Both the position numbers and the translations under genes were made by a program. Positions 12,703 to 22,834 of a stretch of 64,000 nucleotides of DNA are shown piece after piece. Source of the stretch: Branchipolynoe longqiensis (taxonomy: Eukaryota > Annelida > Polychaeta > Phyllodocida > Polynoidae). The notes beneath the pieces are model-generated. The model searched no databases. It had not been told where the DNA came from and saw nothing but the letters and a program-made list of their open reading frames with translations. Location: contig CM059198.1 in the NCBI GenBank assembly GCA_030323885.1, positions 78,180,931-78,244,930 of the forward strand, given 5' to 3'. Each line of letters starts with the position of its first letter. Position 1 is the stretch's first letter.

Positions 12703-13380
12703 GGGTGTAGCAGGAAATCACAAACCCCTGGAAATTGCACACTCCGTGGCAAACCCCCCCTGGATATCGCAACCCCCCCCCCCCCCGGCCTCCCCCCATG
12801 CTTTGTAGCATTTTGTAATATTCAACTAAGACACTTGTCAATAATGGTTCATTGAGATATTTGGTGCATGCACAATAAGAATTTGGAATATTAAAATGGT
12901 TCTATTTACTATATGCAGTGACTGAAGTTGGAACTAAAACGTTCATTTTGCTAATGACATTGTTTACATTGCCAATCATGAAACTGAGGGATAATACCAG
13001 GATATTGCTCTACCTCTCTACCTACCCTGGTCCCCTGGCCTTTGTTTCAACAGAGGTCGCCACCTAGTGGAAAACATGGGTATTGGAACCCAATTACTCT
13101 TTACCTCGCCTTTAGAATGGCCACAGTGATGACATCTGTGAATAAAGCCTGTTTTCAGGGCATGTGCAGTCTGAATTACGAACTGGACTATTGCAAAGAT
13201 GGTTTCATTAGGAGAGAGACTGCCAAACATGGGGGATTGCGATTTCCAAGGGGGATATGTGATTTCCTAGCAAATTGCAAACCCGCCATGCCTATATATG
13301 GCATGGCGGTTTGCGATTTCCTAGGAAATCACAAGTGGGGGGTTTGCGATTTACAGGGTTTGCGATTTGCTGCTACACCC
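12703..13380. mobile_element. Inverted-repeat (foldback/MITE-like) element
   Basis: The left end GGGTGTAGCAGGAAATCACA is matched in inverted orientation by the right end, with ~45 bp of imperfect terminal inverted repeat. Repeated GGTTTGCGATTT-type sub-motifs and C/G homopolymers lie inside. No transposase frame and no obvious target duplication were found. Confidence 0.65.
13261..13330. repeat. Long near-perfect hairpin
   Basis: GATTTCCTAG at the left pairs with CTAGGAAATC at the right. Internally GCAAACCCGCCATGCC pairs with GGCATGGCGGTTTGC across a TATATA-type loop, with only one or two bulges. It lies inside the 12703-13380 element. Confidence 0.92.
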
Positions 13381-13558
13381 ATACCTACATCTACACACAT
13401 TTACACACTAGTGTAGAGGCAGTCTTACTGGCACCCTCACCCCACCACCCTCCTGACCTCCTGAACTCCGGTCACAGATCCATCTTTATGTTTCCAACGC
13501 GACAATATAAACAACCAAAGTAGGCCACGTCTCTCTGACGTCACAACATGGCCGCCAC

Positions 13559-13822
13559 GTGACAAATTCTGATGGATCACGTTGGGAGAAGCAGGGGCGG
13601 GGAGCGGGAGGAGGGATAGGGAGGAGTGGAGAGGAAAGGGAGGAGGGGAGGGGGGGGGGAGGAGTGAGGAGGGGGGGGAGAGGGAGGGAGGAGGGGAGGG
13701 GGAGGGGGGGAGGAGGGGAGGGGGAGGGGGGAGGGGGAGGGAGGAGGGGAGGGGGAGGGGGGGAGGAGGGGAGGGGGAGGGGGAAGGGGGAGGGAGGTGG
13801 ATGGGAGAGGGGGTGAAGGGTG
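13559..13822. repeat. GGGGAGGA purine tract
   Basis: About 230 bp of almost pure G/A on the plus strand, with many runs of three or more G. The Gly/Glu/Arg-rich and Pro/Ser-rich frames are artefacts. It could form G-quadruplex or triplex DNA, which is inference. Confidence 0.95.
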
Positions 13823-14136
13823 AAACAACAACGGAAACCACAAAGTAAAAGCGAAACAACGACAACAACAATGACAATGATTTATTTTGGCTCGCGAGGG
13901 GTATAAGAGCAACGTTCCAAAGTACAAGTTTATAAAACACAGAATAAAACAAACTGGCAATGTTTTAACAAGCATATGATTTTAACTTAGGGTAAACAAT
14001 GTTAGAAAAAGGAAAACATATATGTAAGAATTGGTCCATAATTATTTGATCAAATTTAGCAAGATTTGTCAAAGGTTTAGTACGTGTAACGTTAAATAGC
14101 TATGACGTTTTCAACACAGTGGGTCTGACAGTATAG

Positions 14137-14702
14137 TGAGTATAGATCAGCTGGCGGCGTCACCCGAAGTAATCTATTAGGTATCACAACGCAGAATGCT
14201 TGGTGCTCACTGACGTGGTTAAGTCAGTCAATGATGCGGCGTCTCTACTCTAAGGATTATTTCTTTTCGAAATGGTCTGGCCATTATGGCTACAGTACCT
14301 GTGTTGTGTCTTTGCATATATCATTGGCGCAAAATACAAAAGATTTTAATTTATTCAGCAGAATAAACATATTTATCTCCCCCCCCCCACTGCCCCCCGC
14401 CCCCCCACAAAAGCCAATTTGCTGAGTATAGATCAGCTGGCGGCATCACCCAAAGTAATCTATTAGGTATCACAAGGCAGAATGCTTGGTGCTCACTGAC
14501 TTGGTTAAGTCAGTCAATGATGCGGCGTCTCTACTCTAAGGATTATTTATTTTCGAAATGGTCTGGCCATTATGGCTACAGTACCTGTGTTGTGTGTTTG
14601 CATATATCATTGGCGCAAAAGACAAAAGAATTTAATTTATTCAGCAGAATAAACAAATTTATCTCCCGCCCCCCCGCCCCCCCCCCACAAAAGCCAATTT
14701 GC
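14137..14702 (+). repeat. Two-copy 286-bp tandem duplication ending in a LINE-tail
   Basis: 14137-14422 and 14423-14702 are head-to-tail copies with few differences. Each ends with a segment containing TTATTCAGCAGAATAAAC, the 3'-terminal hairpin of the LINE at 36.7 kb, then a poly-C tract and AAAAGCCAATTTGC. Each unit therefore carries a LINE-type 3' tail; a non-autonomous partner of the LINE is possible. Confidence 0.88.
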
Positions 14703-15442
14703 TGATGTAGCAGAAAGAATGTGAAAGCAGGAGTGGAAAGAATACATTGTTATTTCTTACTCAACGTGAGGTTACAAATGGTATCAGCATGTAAAGTCGA
14801 CGGCTGGCAGTTTGAGTGGTGTAGATAGGTTAATAGGAAATCACTACAGACAAGGAAGGAAAGTAGATATAGAGTGAAAGGTAGGAGAGTGAGACTCCTT
14901 CATTTATTCTATATATAGTTTCAGGAAACAAGATGGTGGTGATCACATGATCAAGTCTTCCAATCAGGCATTCTTCTACCCACCAATGAGGATTCAATAT
15001 CCTTGTAACCAAGGCATCGTTAGGTCTGGCTACAGTGCCCTGTTGTGTCTGGTGTGCAGTGATCCATAAATAACACTTGGAGGGGAGGAGGTATGTGAGG
15101 AGAGTTCCAAAGACTCTCTCACATGTCAAGAAGTGACCCTCTCTCAGGTCAAGAAGTGACCCTCTCTCACTATCTATGTTGATATACAATTTCTATCTTT
15201 AATTAGTAATGGATCACCAACTCCACATATACCTTATATGCCTTTGGTTTTACATACCATAATACCATTATATAGACCATTTGCAATTTATTATAGAGTA
15301 GCTCTCCCTAGCCGATATCTCAAATACCTGACAATTTTACAAGTAGATCAGCGAGTGGAGAATGGTAGCAAGGTATCACAGATATTAGTGATATATTGCC
15401 TAATTGAGAAGACAACACAATACACGAGATTCACATGCATAC
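14703..15442. other. No gene seen
   Basis: Only a short duplicated TCAAGAAGTGACCCTCTCTC segment (near 15127-15170). No coding similarity. Confidence 0.55.
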
Positions 15443-15780
15443 GCTGTGGCAATGGTCCCACAGCCGTAGTGTTTGTCATCGGCATCAGATGTTGCATGCA
15501 TTGTGAATATTGTGTATTAATAGCGACGGACTAGTTTGGTACCCTCCTAAAATGTTCAAAAGGGTCCAAACATGACAATTTTATTTTTCTAGGAAGCTCC
15601 AATGACCCAAAAGCAGCATAAGTTTGGAATTTTCAAAATATCCCAAAATGTGACTGACATACTTGCATTTGAAAGTTAGTAATTTCCATAGCTTTTGTAT
15701 GCTCTGTGGCAATGGTCCAACAACCATAATGTTTGTCATCGCCATCAGATGTTGCATGTGTTGCGAATATTTTGTATTGT
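15443..15780. repeat. Direct repeat of ~80 bp
   Basis: 15443-15520 and 15701-15780 share CTGTGGCAATGGTCC, TTTGTCATCG and CATCAGATGTTGCATG with ~85-90% identity by eye. The intervening 180 bp is unrelated. Confidence 0.85.
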
Positions 15781-15949
15781 TTGGTTGAGCGAACTCTGGC
15801 TGGACCCGCTAAAAGCCTCTTTGGTTAAATAAAGTAAAACCTAAGAGGGCAGTGCACTCGACTACATACACCGTACAACTGTAGATGGGTCTGTCTGGGG
15901 ATTATGCCTGCTACTGCCTGATGCTGCGGATCCTCATTTAGATACTGTC

Positions 15950-16125
15950 AAGGGGGTGATGGACATTGCAAATATTGCGCCTGGAGCAGGACTCGAACCC
16001 ACATTTCTTTGCATTCCGGGACAGGGTGCTAACCATTACACCACCTAGGATCCCTGATATCACCCACTACCCACGTCTACCTGTCTATGTGGTTACTTGC
16101 CTGAGAGGTCAGTGCAGACCACTAT
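15950..16125 (-). mobile_element. SINE-T copy (tRNA-derived)
   Basis: On the minus strand it reads as a tRNA-like head with CCTAGGTGGTGTAATGGTTA (A-box region) and TGGGTTCGAGTCC (B box), then CAATATTTGCAATGTCC and a C-rich end. A leader containing ACTGACCTCTCAGGCAAG precedes the head. Homologous copies are at 16797 and 20030. Flanking sequence shows it is a retroposed repeat rather than a working tRNA gene. Confidence 0.8.
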
Positions 16126-16345
16126 AATACTATGCCCGTATAACTCATGTCAGACTTCCTCCTCAGCAAAACACCTCGTGATTATATGCTGAGCAGCCTA
16201 TGATCTCACCTGTAATGTGAATTAGGTCATCTTTTCATGAAATGCTAGATAACGATATTTCTATTTTATTTTTTATATTAGTTGATTAAGCATATTAGTT
16301 GATTAAGCCAGTAGTGGACAATTGGTCTTCCTCATTCCACTGCTC

Positions 16346-16497
16346 CTTGCCCTATCCTAATAATGACGAGCGCCAGGCTAGGAAGCGACAAGTATTAATG
16401 TTTAAGTCATTGGTTTGATTCGACCAGGGTTAGAATCCCACGACCTTACAAAGCTGGAGACGGACGCTCAACTCATTCGGCCATCCCGTCTGGTCAT
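16346..16497 (-). mobile_element. SINE-G 5' part (minus strand)
   Basis: On the minus strand it shows a tRNA-like head with a B-box-like block, then the SINE-G body through the CGCTCGTCATTATTAGGAT region. The distal half is missing. It lies between diverged parts of the 39-bp array. Confidence 0.65.
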
Positions 16498-16796
16498 ATA
16501 CTACATGAATATTGATGGTTATCTTACTTGTCTTGTGAATTAGGTCATGTTTTCCTGAAATACTGAGATAAATGATTTTGATGGTAATTTTATCTGTCTT
16601 GTTAATTGAATCGTATTTTGCCTACATACTGACATAATGATATTAATGATCATATTTTCCCAAAATACTGACATAATGATATTGATGATCATATTTTCCC
16701 AAAATACTGACATAATGATATTGATGATCATATTTTCCCGAAAACCTGACATAATGATATTGATGATCATATTTTCCCAAAATACTGATCTAATGA

Positions 16797-16985
16797 TAGT
16801 GTAGTGGTCTGCACTGACCTCTCAGGCAAGGAGCCGCATAGACAGGTAGGCGTGGGTGGTGTGTTGATATCAGGGAGCCTAGGTGGTGTAATGGTTAGCA
16901 CAGTGGCCCGGAATGCAAAGAGATGTGGGTTCGATTCCCGCTCTAGGCGCAATATTTCCCATTTCCATCACCCCCACGACAATAT
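16797..16985 (+). mobile_element. SINE-T copy inserted in the 39-bp array
   Basis: Leader with GCACTGACCTCTCAGGCAAG, then head CCTAGGTGGTGTAATGGTTA, B box GGGTTCGATTCCC and tail CAATATTTCCCATTTCCATC. GCCTAGG near the start can pair with CTAGGC after the T arm, like an acceptor stem. Array units continue on both sides, so this is an insertion. It is the inverted counterpart of 15950-16125. Confidence 0.85.
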
Positions 16986-17158
16986 TGATGATCATATTTC
17001 CCCGACAAAACTGACATAATGATATTGATGATCATATTTTCCTGAAATACTGACATAATGATATTGATGGTCATATTTTCCTGAAATACTGACATAATGA
17101 TATTGATGGTCATCTAATCTCTCCTGTGAAATAGTGGGATACTGCTATTGCTAATGAC

Positions 17159-17374
17159 GTTGATGATGTTGATGATGTTGATGATGTTGATGATGTTGAT
17201 GATGTTGATGATGTTGATGATGTTGATGATGTTGATGATGTTGATGATGTTGATGATGTTGATGATGTTGATGATGTTGATGATGTTGATGATGTTGATG
17301 ATGTTGATGATGTTGATGATGTTGATGATGTTGATGATGTTGATGATGTTGATGATGTTGATGATGTTGATGAT
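17159..17374. repeat. (GTTGATGAT)n, about 24 units
   Basis: A near-perfect 9-bp array of ~216 bp. It encodes Asn-Ile-Ile or Met-Met-Leu repeats in open frames on both strands simply because the unit has no stop; it is not a gene. Confidence 0.98.
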
Positions 17375-17575
17375 AATGGTGATTGCTGATGACACTTCCT
17401 TTCCCTTTTTCAGGTAAGTGTTGACCCTTTCAACTTGCTGGGTATCCAGGTAGGGAAGCATGTCGTGTCTGTCCACCACTCCCAGTGTCCTCCATATTCC
17501 TACAGATATGTGCCGTGTCCTTGTGCTACCTGTATTTTCTTGTACTGTGCTCGTTGCATATACACCTGTACAGTG

Positions 17576-17915
17576 TACCGGGCGCGGTGACCTCGTCGGT
17601 AGAGCGCGGGCCTCACGTGCGGAAGGTCGGGAGTTTGGTTCCCAGTCGAGTCAAAGCAATGACACTTTCAAATTGATACTTGTCGCTTCCTAGCCTGGCG
17701 CTCAGCATTAATAGGATATGACAAGGACTGGTTGGCTCAGTGTCAGGATAATGTGACTGAGTGGGAAACTGGGTCATGGTATGCCAGTGGCTTGATTTCC
17801 CAGTGGGGCAGCAGTATCAAGTTGCCATGAGTGCACACTGTCACAAGCCGCTACCCATCCTGATATGACCTCAGATGTTGCTAGGATGTAAAACAACAAA
17901 CAAACAAACAAACCT
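17576..17915 (+). mobile_element. SINE-G, full-length copy
   Basis: The tRNA-like head has GTCGGTAGAGCGCGGG (A-box region), a CCTCACGTGCGG anticodon-arm-like part and a B box variant GGGAGTTTGGTTCCC. The body contains CAAGGACTGGTTGGCTCAGT and GGATAATGTGACTGAG, then TGACCTCAGATGTTGC. It ends in a (CAAA)n tail. This is one of the best copies for deriving a consensus. The tail type is common among mollusc-like SINEs, from memory, so it is a hint only. Confidence 0.85.
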
Positions 17916-18170
17916 GGGGCCATATGTATGTGTCCGTGTTAGTGTGCCAAAAATGGTTTTGGACGGGATTTCTGGTTTAGCGGCGAAAGTAATGGCAGTC
18001 GCGAGTTTCCTCTGACCCTGCGTGTGTTGGTGGTGTGTCCCTCGTCCGCCAGGTGAGTGGCGGCGCCACTGTCATTATCCATATGTATACCCACTAGCTC
18101 ACTACTGTTTTGACTGTTACAGCCGCCTTCAGGAAGTGTTGCCTGCTGAAAAAAAAAGCTTCATTCTTAC

Positions 18171-18445
18171 GTGGGCGCTAATGTATCCATATGTTTCGCA
18201 TATATATGTACCTATAATTAATTATGCGGATATAAATGACGAATATGAGTCATATAATTAATTATGCAGATATAGATACCAAATATGAATCCTCCTCCCA
18301 TGTGCTCTGTGGGTGCTAATTTATGTTATATGTTTCGTATCTCTATGAACCTATAATTAATTCTGCGGATATAAAAAATGAATATGAATGTTGTTTTCAT
18401 TTATTCCGCGGCTGCTAATGTCATCTCTTCAACAGTGGTGCCACC
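18171..18445. repeat. Diverged ~137-bp duplication with TATAAAT boxes
   Basis: GTGGGCGCTAATGTATCC at 18171 and GTGGGTGCTAATTTATG at 18308 each lead into CCTATAATTAATT..TGCGGATATAAA. An inverted relative with TTATGCGGATATAAAT lies near 18663-18710 on the minus strand. The segment ends at a GTGGTGCCACC motif (18435-18445), resembling the motif discussed under 34.4 kb. Confidence 0.65.
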
Positions 18446-18934
18446 GCAGCCTTTTTATGACAATACCCATTACTAGACCGCATTCACTTGTGTGCGTGGG
18501 AAAAAACAGCTTAATATGGCGGTGGTGAGGGAGGACCGCCCACAGACATGGGTACTGTCGGAAGCAGGCGTTGGTGGCGCTAGTGTGGCTATTTGCCTGC
18601 AGCGACAGTGATTAGCCTGCAGTAAGTAAATAATCCTGGTACAACACACACGGGGCGGGGGAGGCATAAATAATGATAATATATATACGCTATTTATATC
18701 CGCATAATACATTACACAACACACACTTTGCGTCTTCGCTTCAAGGCAATTTTATTCCTGGGAGAGATGAGGCCATTCTGATAAGTCATTTCAGTGCTTT
18801 CTGCTCGTGAGAGGAAATGGCTAAGTTGTCGCTAGCATCGATTCTTTTAATTAGTGATTCTTCGACGTTTCCGGTTTGGACACTGAGAACGAGAAAGCAG
18901 CATTAGGAAGAAGCATCATGTTATTGTTATGCAC

Positions 18935-18962
18935 AGTCAAGGTCACAGTCAAGGTCACAGTC
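18935..18962 (+). promoter_or_regulatory. Tandem TCAAGGTCA motifs
   Basis: Two or three 12-bp repeats of TCAAGGTCACAG. TCAAGGTCA is the classical monomeric site of NR5A/ERR-type nuclear receptors. No neighbouring gene is known, so function is speculative. Confidence 0.2.
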
Positions 18963-19086
18963 AATATCGTTGTGCAGGCCGCTCATTTGTGTGCATGATC
19001 AAGCAGAACTGATGAGGCCTTCATATCTCTATTATGAATGCACCTTATAAATGCATAGAGGGTAAATATATATACGCATATACATT

Positions 19087-19360
19087 TATCGTCATCATCA
19101 TGCTGTCCGTTGCGATGCGACAAAGACTGCTTTCATTACTTGACTGCTGCTCTCCATTTAGCTCTCTGCTGTGAGAGTGATGTCCATGAGTTAGTCTTAA
19201 TGTCTCTCAGCTTCAGGTTTCTCTTGATGGTATCCTTAAACCGGAGAGGAGGACGCCGTCTCTTTCTGTAACCAGAAGACAGTTGAGAATAGAGGATCTG
19301 CTTTGGTAGCCTGTCTGATGACATCCTCATGAGGTGTCCAGTCCACCAGAGATTCTTTTT
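19087..19360 (-). pseudogene. 3' remnant of a second LINE (endonuclease-RT C-terminus)
   Basis: The minus-strand frame contains WWTGHLMRMSSDRLPKQ, then PPLRFKDTIKRNLKLRDIK and WTSLSQQRAKWRAAV. This is the conserved C-terminal region seen downstream of the RT domain in RTE/Nimb-like LINE proteins, often annotated as craniofacial-development-protein-2-like in invertebrate genomes. Only this C-terminal stretch survives; the RT core is absent. The frame stops after AAVK, and the DNA homology continues to a CATCATCATC tail near 19090. A second, shorter copy of the same end is at 31405-31530. It is a 5'-truncated retrotransposon copy, not a host gene. Confidence 0.82.
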
Positions 19361-19423
19361 GATCAAAAGATCTTCCCTAGAATGCATATATATATAAATA
19401 GATATATATGTGATTTTAGAGGG

Positions 19424-19784
19424 GGAAGGCAGTTGATACATGAACAGACAGGTGGCGCCACCCAACCAGATCTGAGGTTGTCTAGGCTGGAATAGTAGAT
19501 GACGAGATCATGTATAGTTATATGTGTTCATAACTATGTGAAGAAAAATACGTTATAAATACATGGAGGCTAAATATATATATGTACATATAATTATATA
19601 TTGCTGTATAAGCCATTAGACAAGTATAATATACCCAGAAGCTTCCGTCTGCTCCTCAGCCCTCAACTCCTCCCTCATTCATCGACTAGAGGAGCCTTGA
19701 TCTCATCATCGACAGTTCCAGCCTAGACAACCTCAGATCTGGTTGGGTGGCGCCACCTGTCTGTTCATGTATCAACTGCCTTCC
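19424..19784. repeat. Perfect 69-bp inverted repeat with 223-bp spacer
   Basis: 19424-19492 and 19716-19784 are exact reverse complements, base by base. Each arm contains GGTGGCGCCACC. The spacer holds TATATATA-rich sequence and a TGCTGTATAAG motif. Perfect identity points to a recent event or to correction between the arms. Confidence 0.97.
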
Positions 19785-20029
19785 CATCTACGCTCACTTT
19801 ACCACCGACATTTGTTAGCATATAGTGGCAAGAACTATTATTGTGGGTGGCCGTTCACTGTGCATCCTCCCGTGGAAAAGGTCACAGCTTGAGATACTAC
19901 TAGCAGCGGGTATAGGCCTTTGCTGTCTACACGATGTAAAACCAAGACCAATCAATTGTTTGATTTGCCTGGGATCGAACCAACAACGTGGTGGCAGCTC
20001 TGGTCAGGAGTTGGAGTTGAATGTGATTG

Positions 20030-20150
20030 CGTCAGGGGGCCTAGGTTATGTAATGGTTAGCATGCTAACCCAGTAATAGCACCAAGTGTGGGTTCGAAAC
20101 CTGCTCTAGTTACAATATTGTCCATTTCCATCACCCCCCCCCCCCCGCCA
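20030..20150 (+). mobile_element. SINE-T copy (diverged)
   Basis: GGCCTAGGTTATGTAATGGTTA head, TGTGGGTTCGAAACC B box, CAATATTGTCCATTTCCATC tail and poly-C end. The central region between the boxes is replaced relative to the other two copies. Confidence 0.78.
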
Positions 20151-20171
20151 TGAGATCATTGAAGTTGTGTT

Positions 20172-20733
20172 CATCGGTCGTAATGCTCGCATTGCGTTTG
20201 ATGCGAGGGAAGGAAGAGACCCTCCCCCCCCCTGCCTCACCTGCCGTCGCGCAGCTTTCCAACCTACCCTGTCATCCGCCCCTCAGCTTTCTCTCACCCT
20301 TGTCACCCTGCACCCCTGCCGCCCTCGCCCGCCGCTTTCTCACCTCCCCCCTCGCCTTTCAGCTCCCTCCCTTATAAGGCCGCCCGCCGGCCTCCCTCAG
20401 GCACTCGCCCTCCAGCCGTCCTCCCTGCAGCATTTATTTCTTCTCCACCCACCCACCCAACTCTCTTCTACTGCTTCTACCTATTTACTCCCCTCCGCTG
20501 GTGGAGGGCTCCTCGGCGCCCCTCCCCCAAACTATAGGCTCCCCGAGCTCTTCCTCCCTAGCTAAGTTATACGGTTCGCTCCTTCTGAGCTCCTTTTACT
20601 CTCCTCTGTATTGTTGTTCCATTGCTCCTTATGAGCTGCTTATTTACTCTCCTGTATAGCTTGTGTTGTGAGGCGTACCAATAAACGCCTCTCTTTTTCC
20701 ACTTCTGCCTTGCCTTCTTCCTTTTTGCGCATC
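20172..20733 (+). mobile_element. Short internally deleted DIRS-like derivative
   Basis: The left end GGTCGTAATGCTCGCATTGC followed by GTTTGATGCGAGGG matches the end of the minus-strand element at 49869-51411. The right end TTTTTGCGCATCAAA is an imperfect inverted repeat of the left. Inside are a C/T-rich coding-like stretch and the 3' conserved motif GGTGGAGGGCTC. An AATAAA-like AATAAACGCC lies near the 3' end. No RT or recombinase remains. It is probably mobilised in trans by autonomous relatives (inference). Confidence 0.75.
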
Positions 20734-21005
20734 AAAGCTGCATAGTCCGATAAAGCATCAACTTTTCAAAACCGAAGCAATCAGATAGATTTGAGTCTAC
20801 GTATCTCACTTAGATAATGTTGCATGTGACTTGTTAAGCATGCGTTGCCACATAGAAGGGAATACTGAGTGAATGTAATAGAACCTCTTCCTACAGAAGC
20901 CTATGGTGCCAGAGTGTTGGCACACTTGCCAACATTAATTGGATATCTTTCCACTTCAAATATATCAAACATTAACCATTTTAAATCGAAGTTACTTTGG
21001 TCGTA
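20734..21005 (+). repeat. R270 interspersed repeat, copy B
   Basis: Begins AAAGCTGCATAGTCCGAT directly at the DIRS derivative's right end and runs to an AAGTTACTTTGG end. Internal landmarks are TTTTCAAAACCGAAGCAATC, CACATAGAAGGGAATACTGA and ACTTCAAATATATC. Homologous to copies at 11998, 30008 and 32077. Confidence 0.85.
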
Positions 21006-21029
21006 ACGCTTGTAGTATTCTTATCGCAC

Positions 21030-21095
21030 TTTGAATAAAGCGCTCTTCTTCCACCCCCACCTCCTCTTCCTCCTTCGCTGCGTATCAAGCTTAAG
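21030..21095 (+). mobile_element. Solo DIRS-like 3' end
   Basis: GAATAAAGCGCTCTTCTTCC..CTTCCTCCTTCGCTGCGTATC resembles the right terminus of the DIRS derivatives (compare 20680-20733 and the reverse of 49869-49925). It lies within or just beyond R270 copy B. Confidence 0.55.
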
Positions 21096-21282
21096 TATGG
21101 TAAACTATGGCAATCAATTTAATATATTTATCTCGGAAAAACGACAGAAACTCAAAACCATTGGACTCGGCTTGGTGGTTCGATATACTGATTTGCATAT
21201 GTATAGCGATATAGCGAATGGTAGACAGGAAGTGTGAACACTTATTTGTCTCTCATTTATTTTTTGTTGTTGGTACATTAGT

Positions 21283-21600
21283 TGTCCCAAGCAGGGGAAA
21301 TCCCAGTCACAGATGACTGGTCTTCCCCACTCCACTGCTGGTCGATAGAAAGCCCGAGCCTACATTTTTACCAACCCAAGGGATTTTTAACCTCCCACAC
21401 CACAAAGACATGGTATGAGACCAACCGGCCTTTGATGACGCTGTAAGTTATACACAACGGTGGAAATCCAAATTGGCAGAGCTGGGGGCACGGGGAATTG
21501 AACTGCCGACCCTCAGATTAGGAGTCTGACCTAGAAAAAAGTCAGACAGTCTAACCACTCCACCACAGAGAATGCCACCCGCCACAGAGAATGTTTGTGT
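21283..21600 (-). mobile_element. SINE-L, a third tRNA-derived repeat
   Basis: The minus strand reads TGGTGGAGTGGTTAGACTG (A-box region), an anticodon-arm-like TCAGACTCCTAATCTGAGGG with a TAA anticodon position, and B box CAGTTCAATTCCCC. A small insertion lies in the D/anticodon region. The body continues to about 21283. Only one copy is seen here, so the family is inferred from structure. Confidence 0.6.
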
Positions 21601-21884
21601 ATTTAGAGATATGTTATAAGTTTTAAAAAAAACAAAAAAACAAGATAAGCAAAGGAAGAAAGAAAGGTTTAAAGAAAATTCTAGAATTATCCCATACCAT
21701 GTGATGCATATGCACCAAATGGATGATACTTTTATTGAACTGGAATTGTATACAGTTAGTATTACAAGTAATAGTTCATTTATATTATGTATAATCATTT
21801 TATTATCGACCAGGAGTTGCATGTGGTTATTATTGCAACTAATAGTTTCATTCATGTATCAGCAAATTGTACCGAACGGCCGGA

Positions 21885-21945
21885 AGACCAGTGCTCTGAA
21901 ACTGACAAAAGGCATTATTCACTGAATAAACTATATTTTAGAAGT
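21885..21945 (+). mobile_element. LINE 3'-tail fragment (plus strand)
   Basis: CCGGAAGACCAGTGCTCTGA then ACTGACAAAAGG and TTATTCACTGAATAAACT match the 3' terminal region of the 36.7 kb LINE, including the TTATTC..GAATAA hairpin with a different loop. Upstream AT-rich sequence may be more of the same truncated copy. Confidence 0.72.
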
Positions 21946-21959
21946 TAAAATAAATACAT

Positions 21960-22524
21960 ATACAATAAAGACGAAATATGTTACCGCCCCTATTAATCAA
22001 CTCAAGTAAATAGCTGTAACCCTGGCAAACAGACAGACTGGAAGTGGGGGTCTGCATGCTGAGTGGCAATTACCGGCTTGTGGGGAGGGGAGCGCACCGC
22101 CAGGTTATCAACAAGAACATGCGATAGGTACCAGCAAACTGTGCACCAAGCACCGAGAACATGGTGTGAAGGCTAAGGCTCGAATCTGAGGTCGTGTAGG
22201 CAGGCTATGGTGAAATCAATACAGGCAAACAGAAAGGAAGAGTATAAAGTGTAAAGAAGAGAGAGCCCAGCCCTCTGGTTTATTATTTATATGGTTACAT
22301 GGGTTCATTGTAGAGTGTCACCCCACCCCTTTACCCCAATGGGAAACAAGAATTCATGGCCCTACCAATAGGGATCCAGCATTCCTGGTCCACATGGATA
22401 CCAGTGGTCTGCCCACCACCACAAGCTGTATGGCCCCATGGCCACCACCAACCTTGACCTTTGAGTGTGGTGATCCCTATCCCAGCAGAGGGGGTAGGCC
22501 CTGAGCACTTGGCAGTATTAGGCT
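21960..22524. other. No gene seen
   Basis: Unremarkable intergenic sequence with no supported ORF or repeat structure. Confidence 0.5.
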
Positions 22525-22705
22525 AGGACAAGGACTGGTTTGGCTCAGTGTCAGTATAATGTGACTGAGCAGGATATCAGGTCATGGTGCTGGTGGCCTG
22601 GTCTATCAGTGGGGCAGCACTATAAAGTCACCATGAGTGCGCACTGTCACAAGTCGGTACCCGTTCTGAAATGATATAAGATATTGCTAGAACGTAAAAC
22701 AACAA
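22525..22705 (+). mobile_element. SINE-G 3' half
   Basis: Starts at CTAGGACAAGGACTGG, includes TATAATGTGACTGAG, GGGGCAGCACTATAAAGTC and ATTGCTAGAACGTAAAAC, and ends in a CAA-rich tail. The tRNA-like head is missing. Confidence 0.82.
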
Positions 22706-22834
22706 CAAACATACAAACAACTGTGGCCTAATGCCCCCTCCCACCCCCACCCCCCATCCCCCCCCTCTCCTCGGATCGAAGTAAGGCCTACCTGCAGACC
22801 GCCGCCTTTGCCGGGGCACGACTCGGGACACAAT

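Larger units (their letters stand above)
16200..17118. repeat. 39-bp minisatellite, interrupted by SINEs
   Basis: Units of 39 bp with GACATAATGATATTGATGAT and CATATTTTCC recur with exact period at 16631, 16670, 16709, 16748 and 16787, then resume at about 16986-17118 after a SINE-T. Related diverged units occur near 16205-16265 and 16500-16600. Confidence 0.88.

Noticed and set aside
13437..13975. Pro/Ser-rich frames opposite the purine tract
   Set aside because: Composition artefact of the GGGGAGGA tract.
16870..16950. Functional tRNA gene
   Set aside because: The fold has acceptor-like and T-arm pairing, but the anticodon arm is poor, the sequence continues into a shared SINE tail, and sister copies exist at 15950 and 20030.
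17114..17479. Asn-Ile-Ile repeat protein
   Set aside because: Pure 9-bp microsatellite translation.
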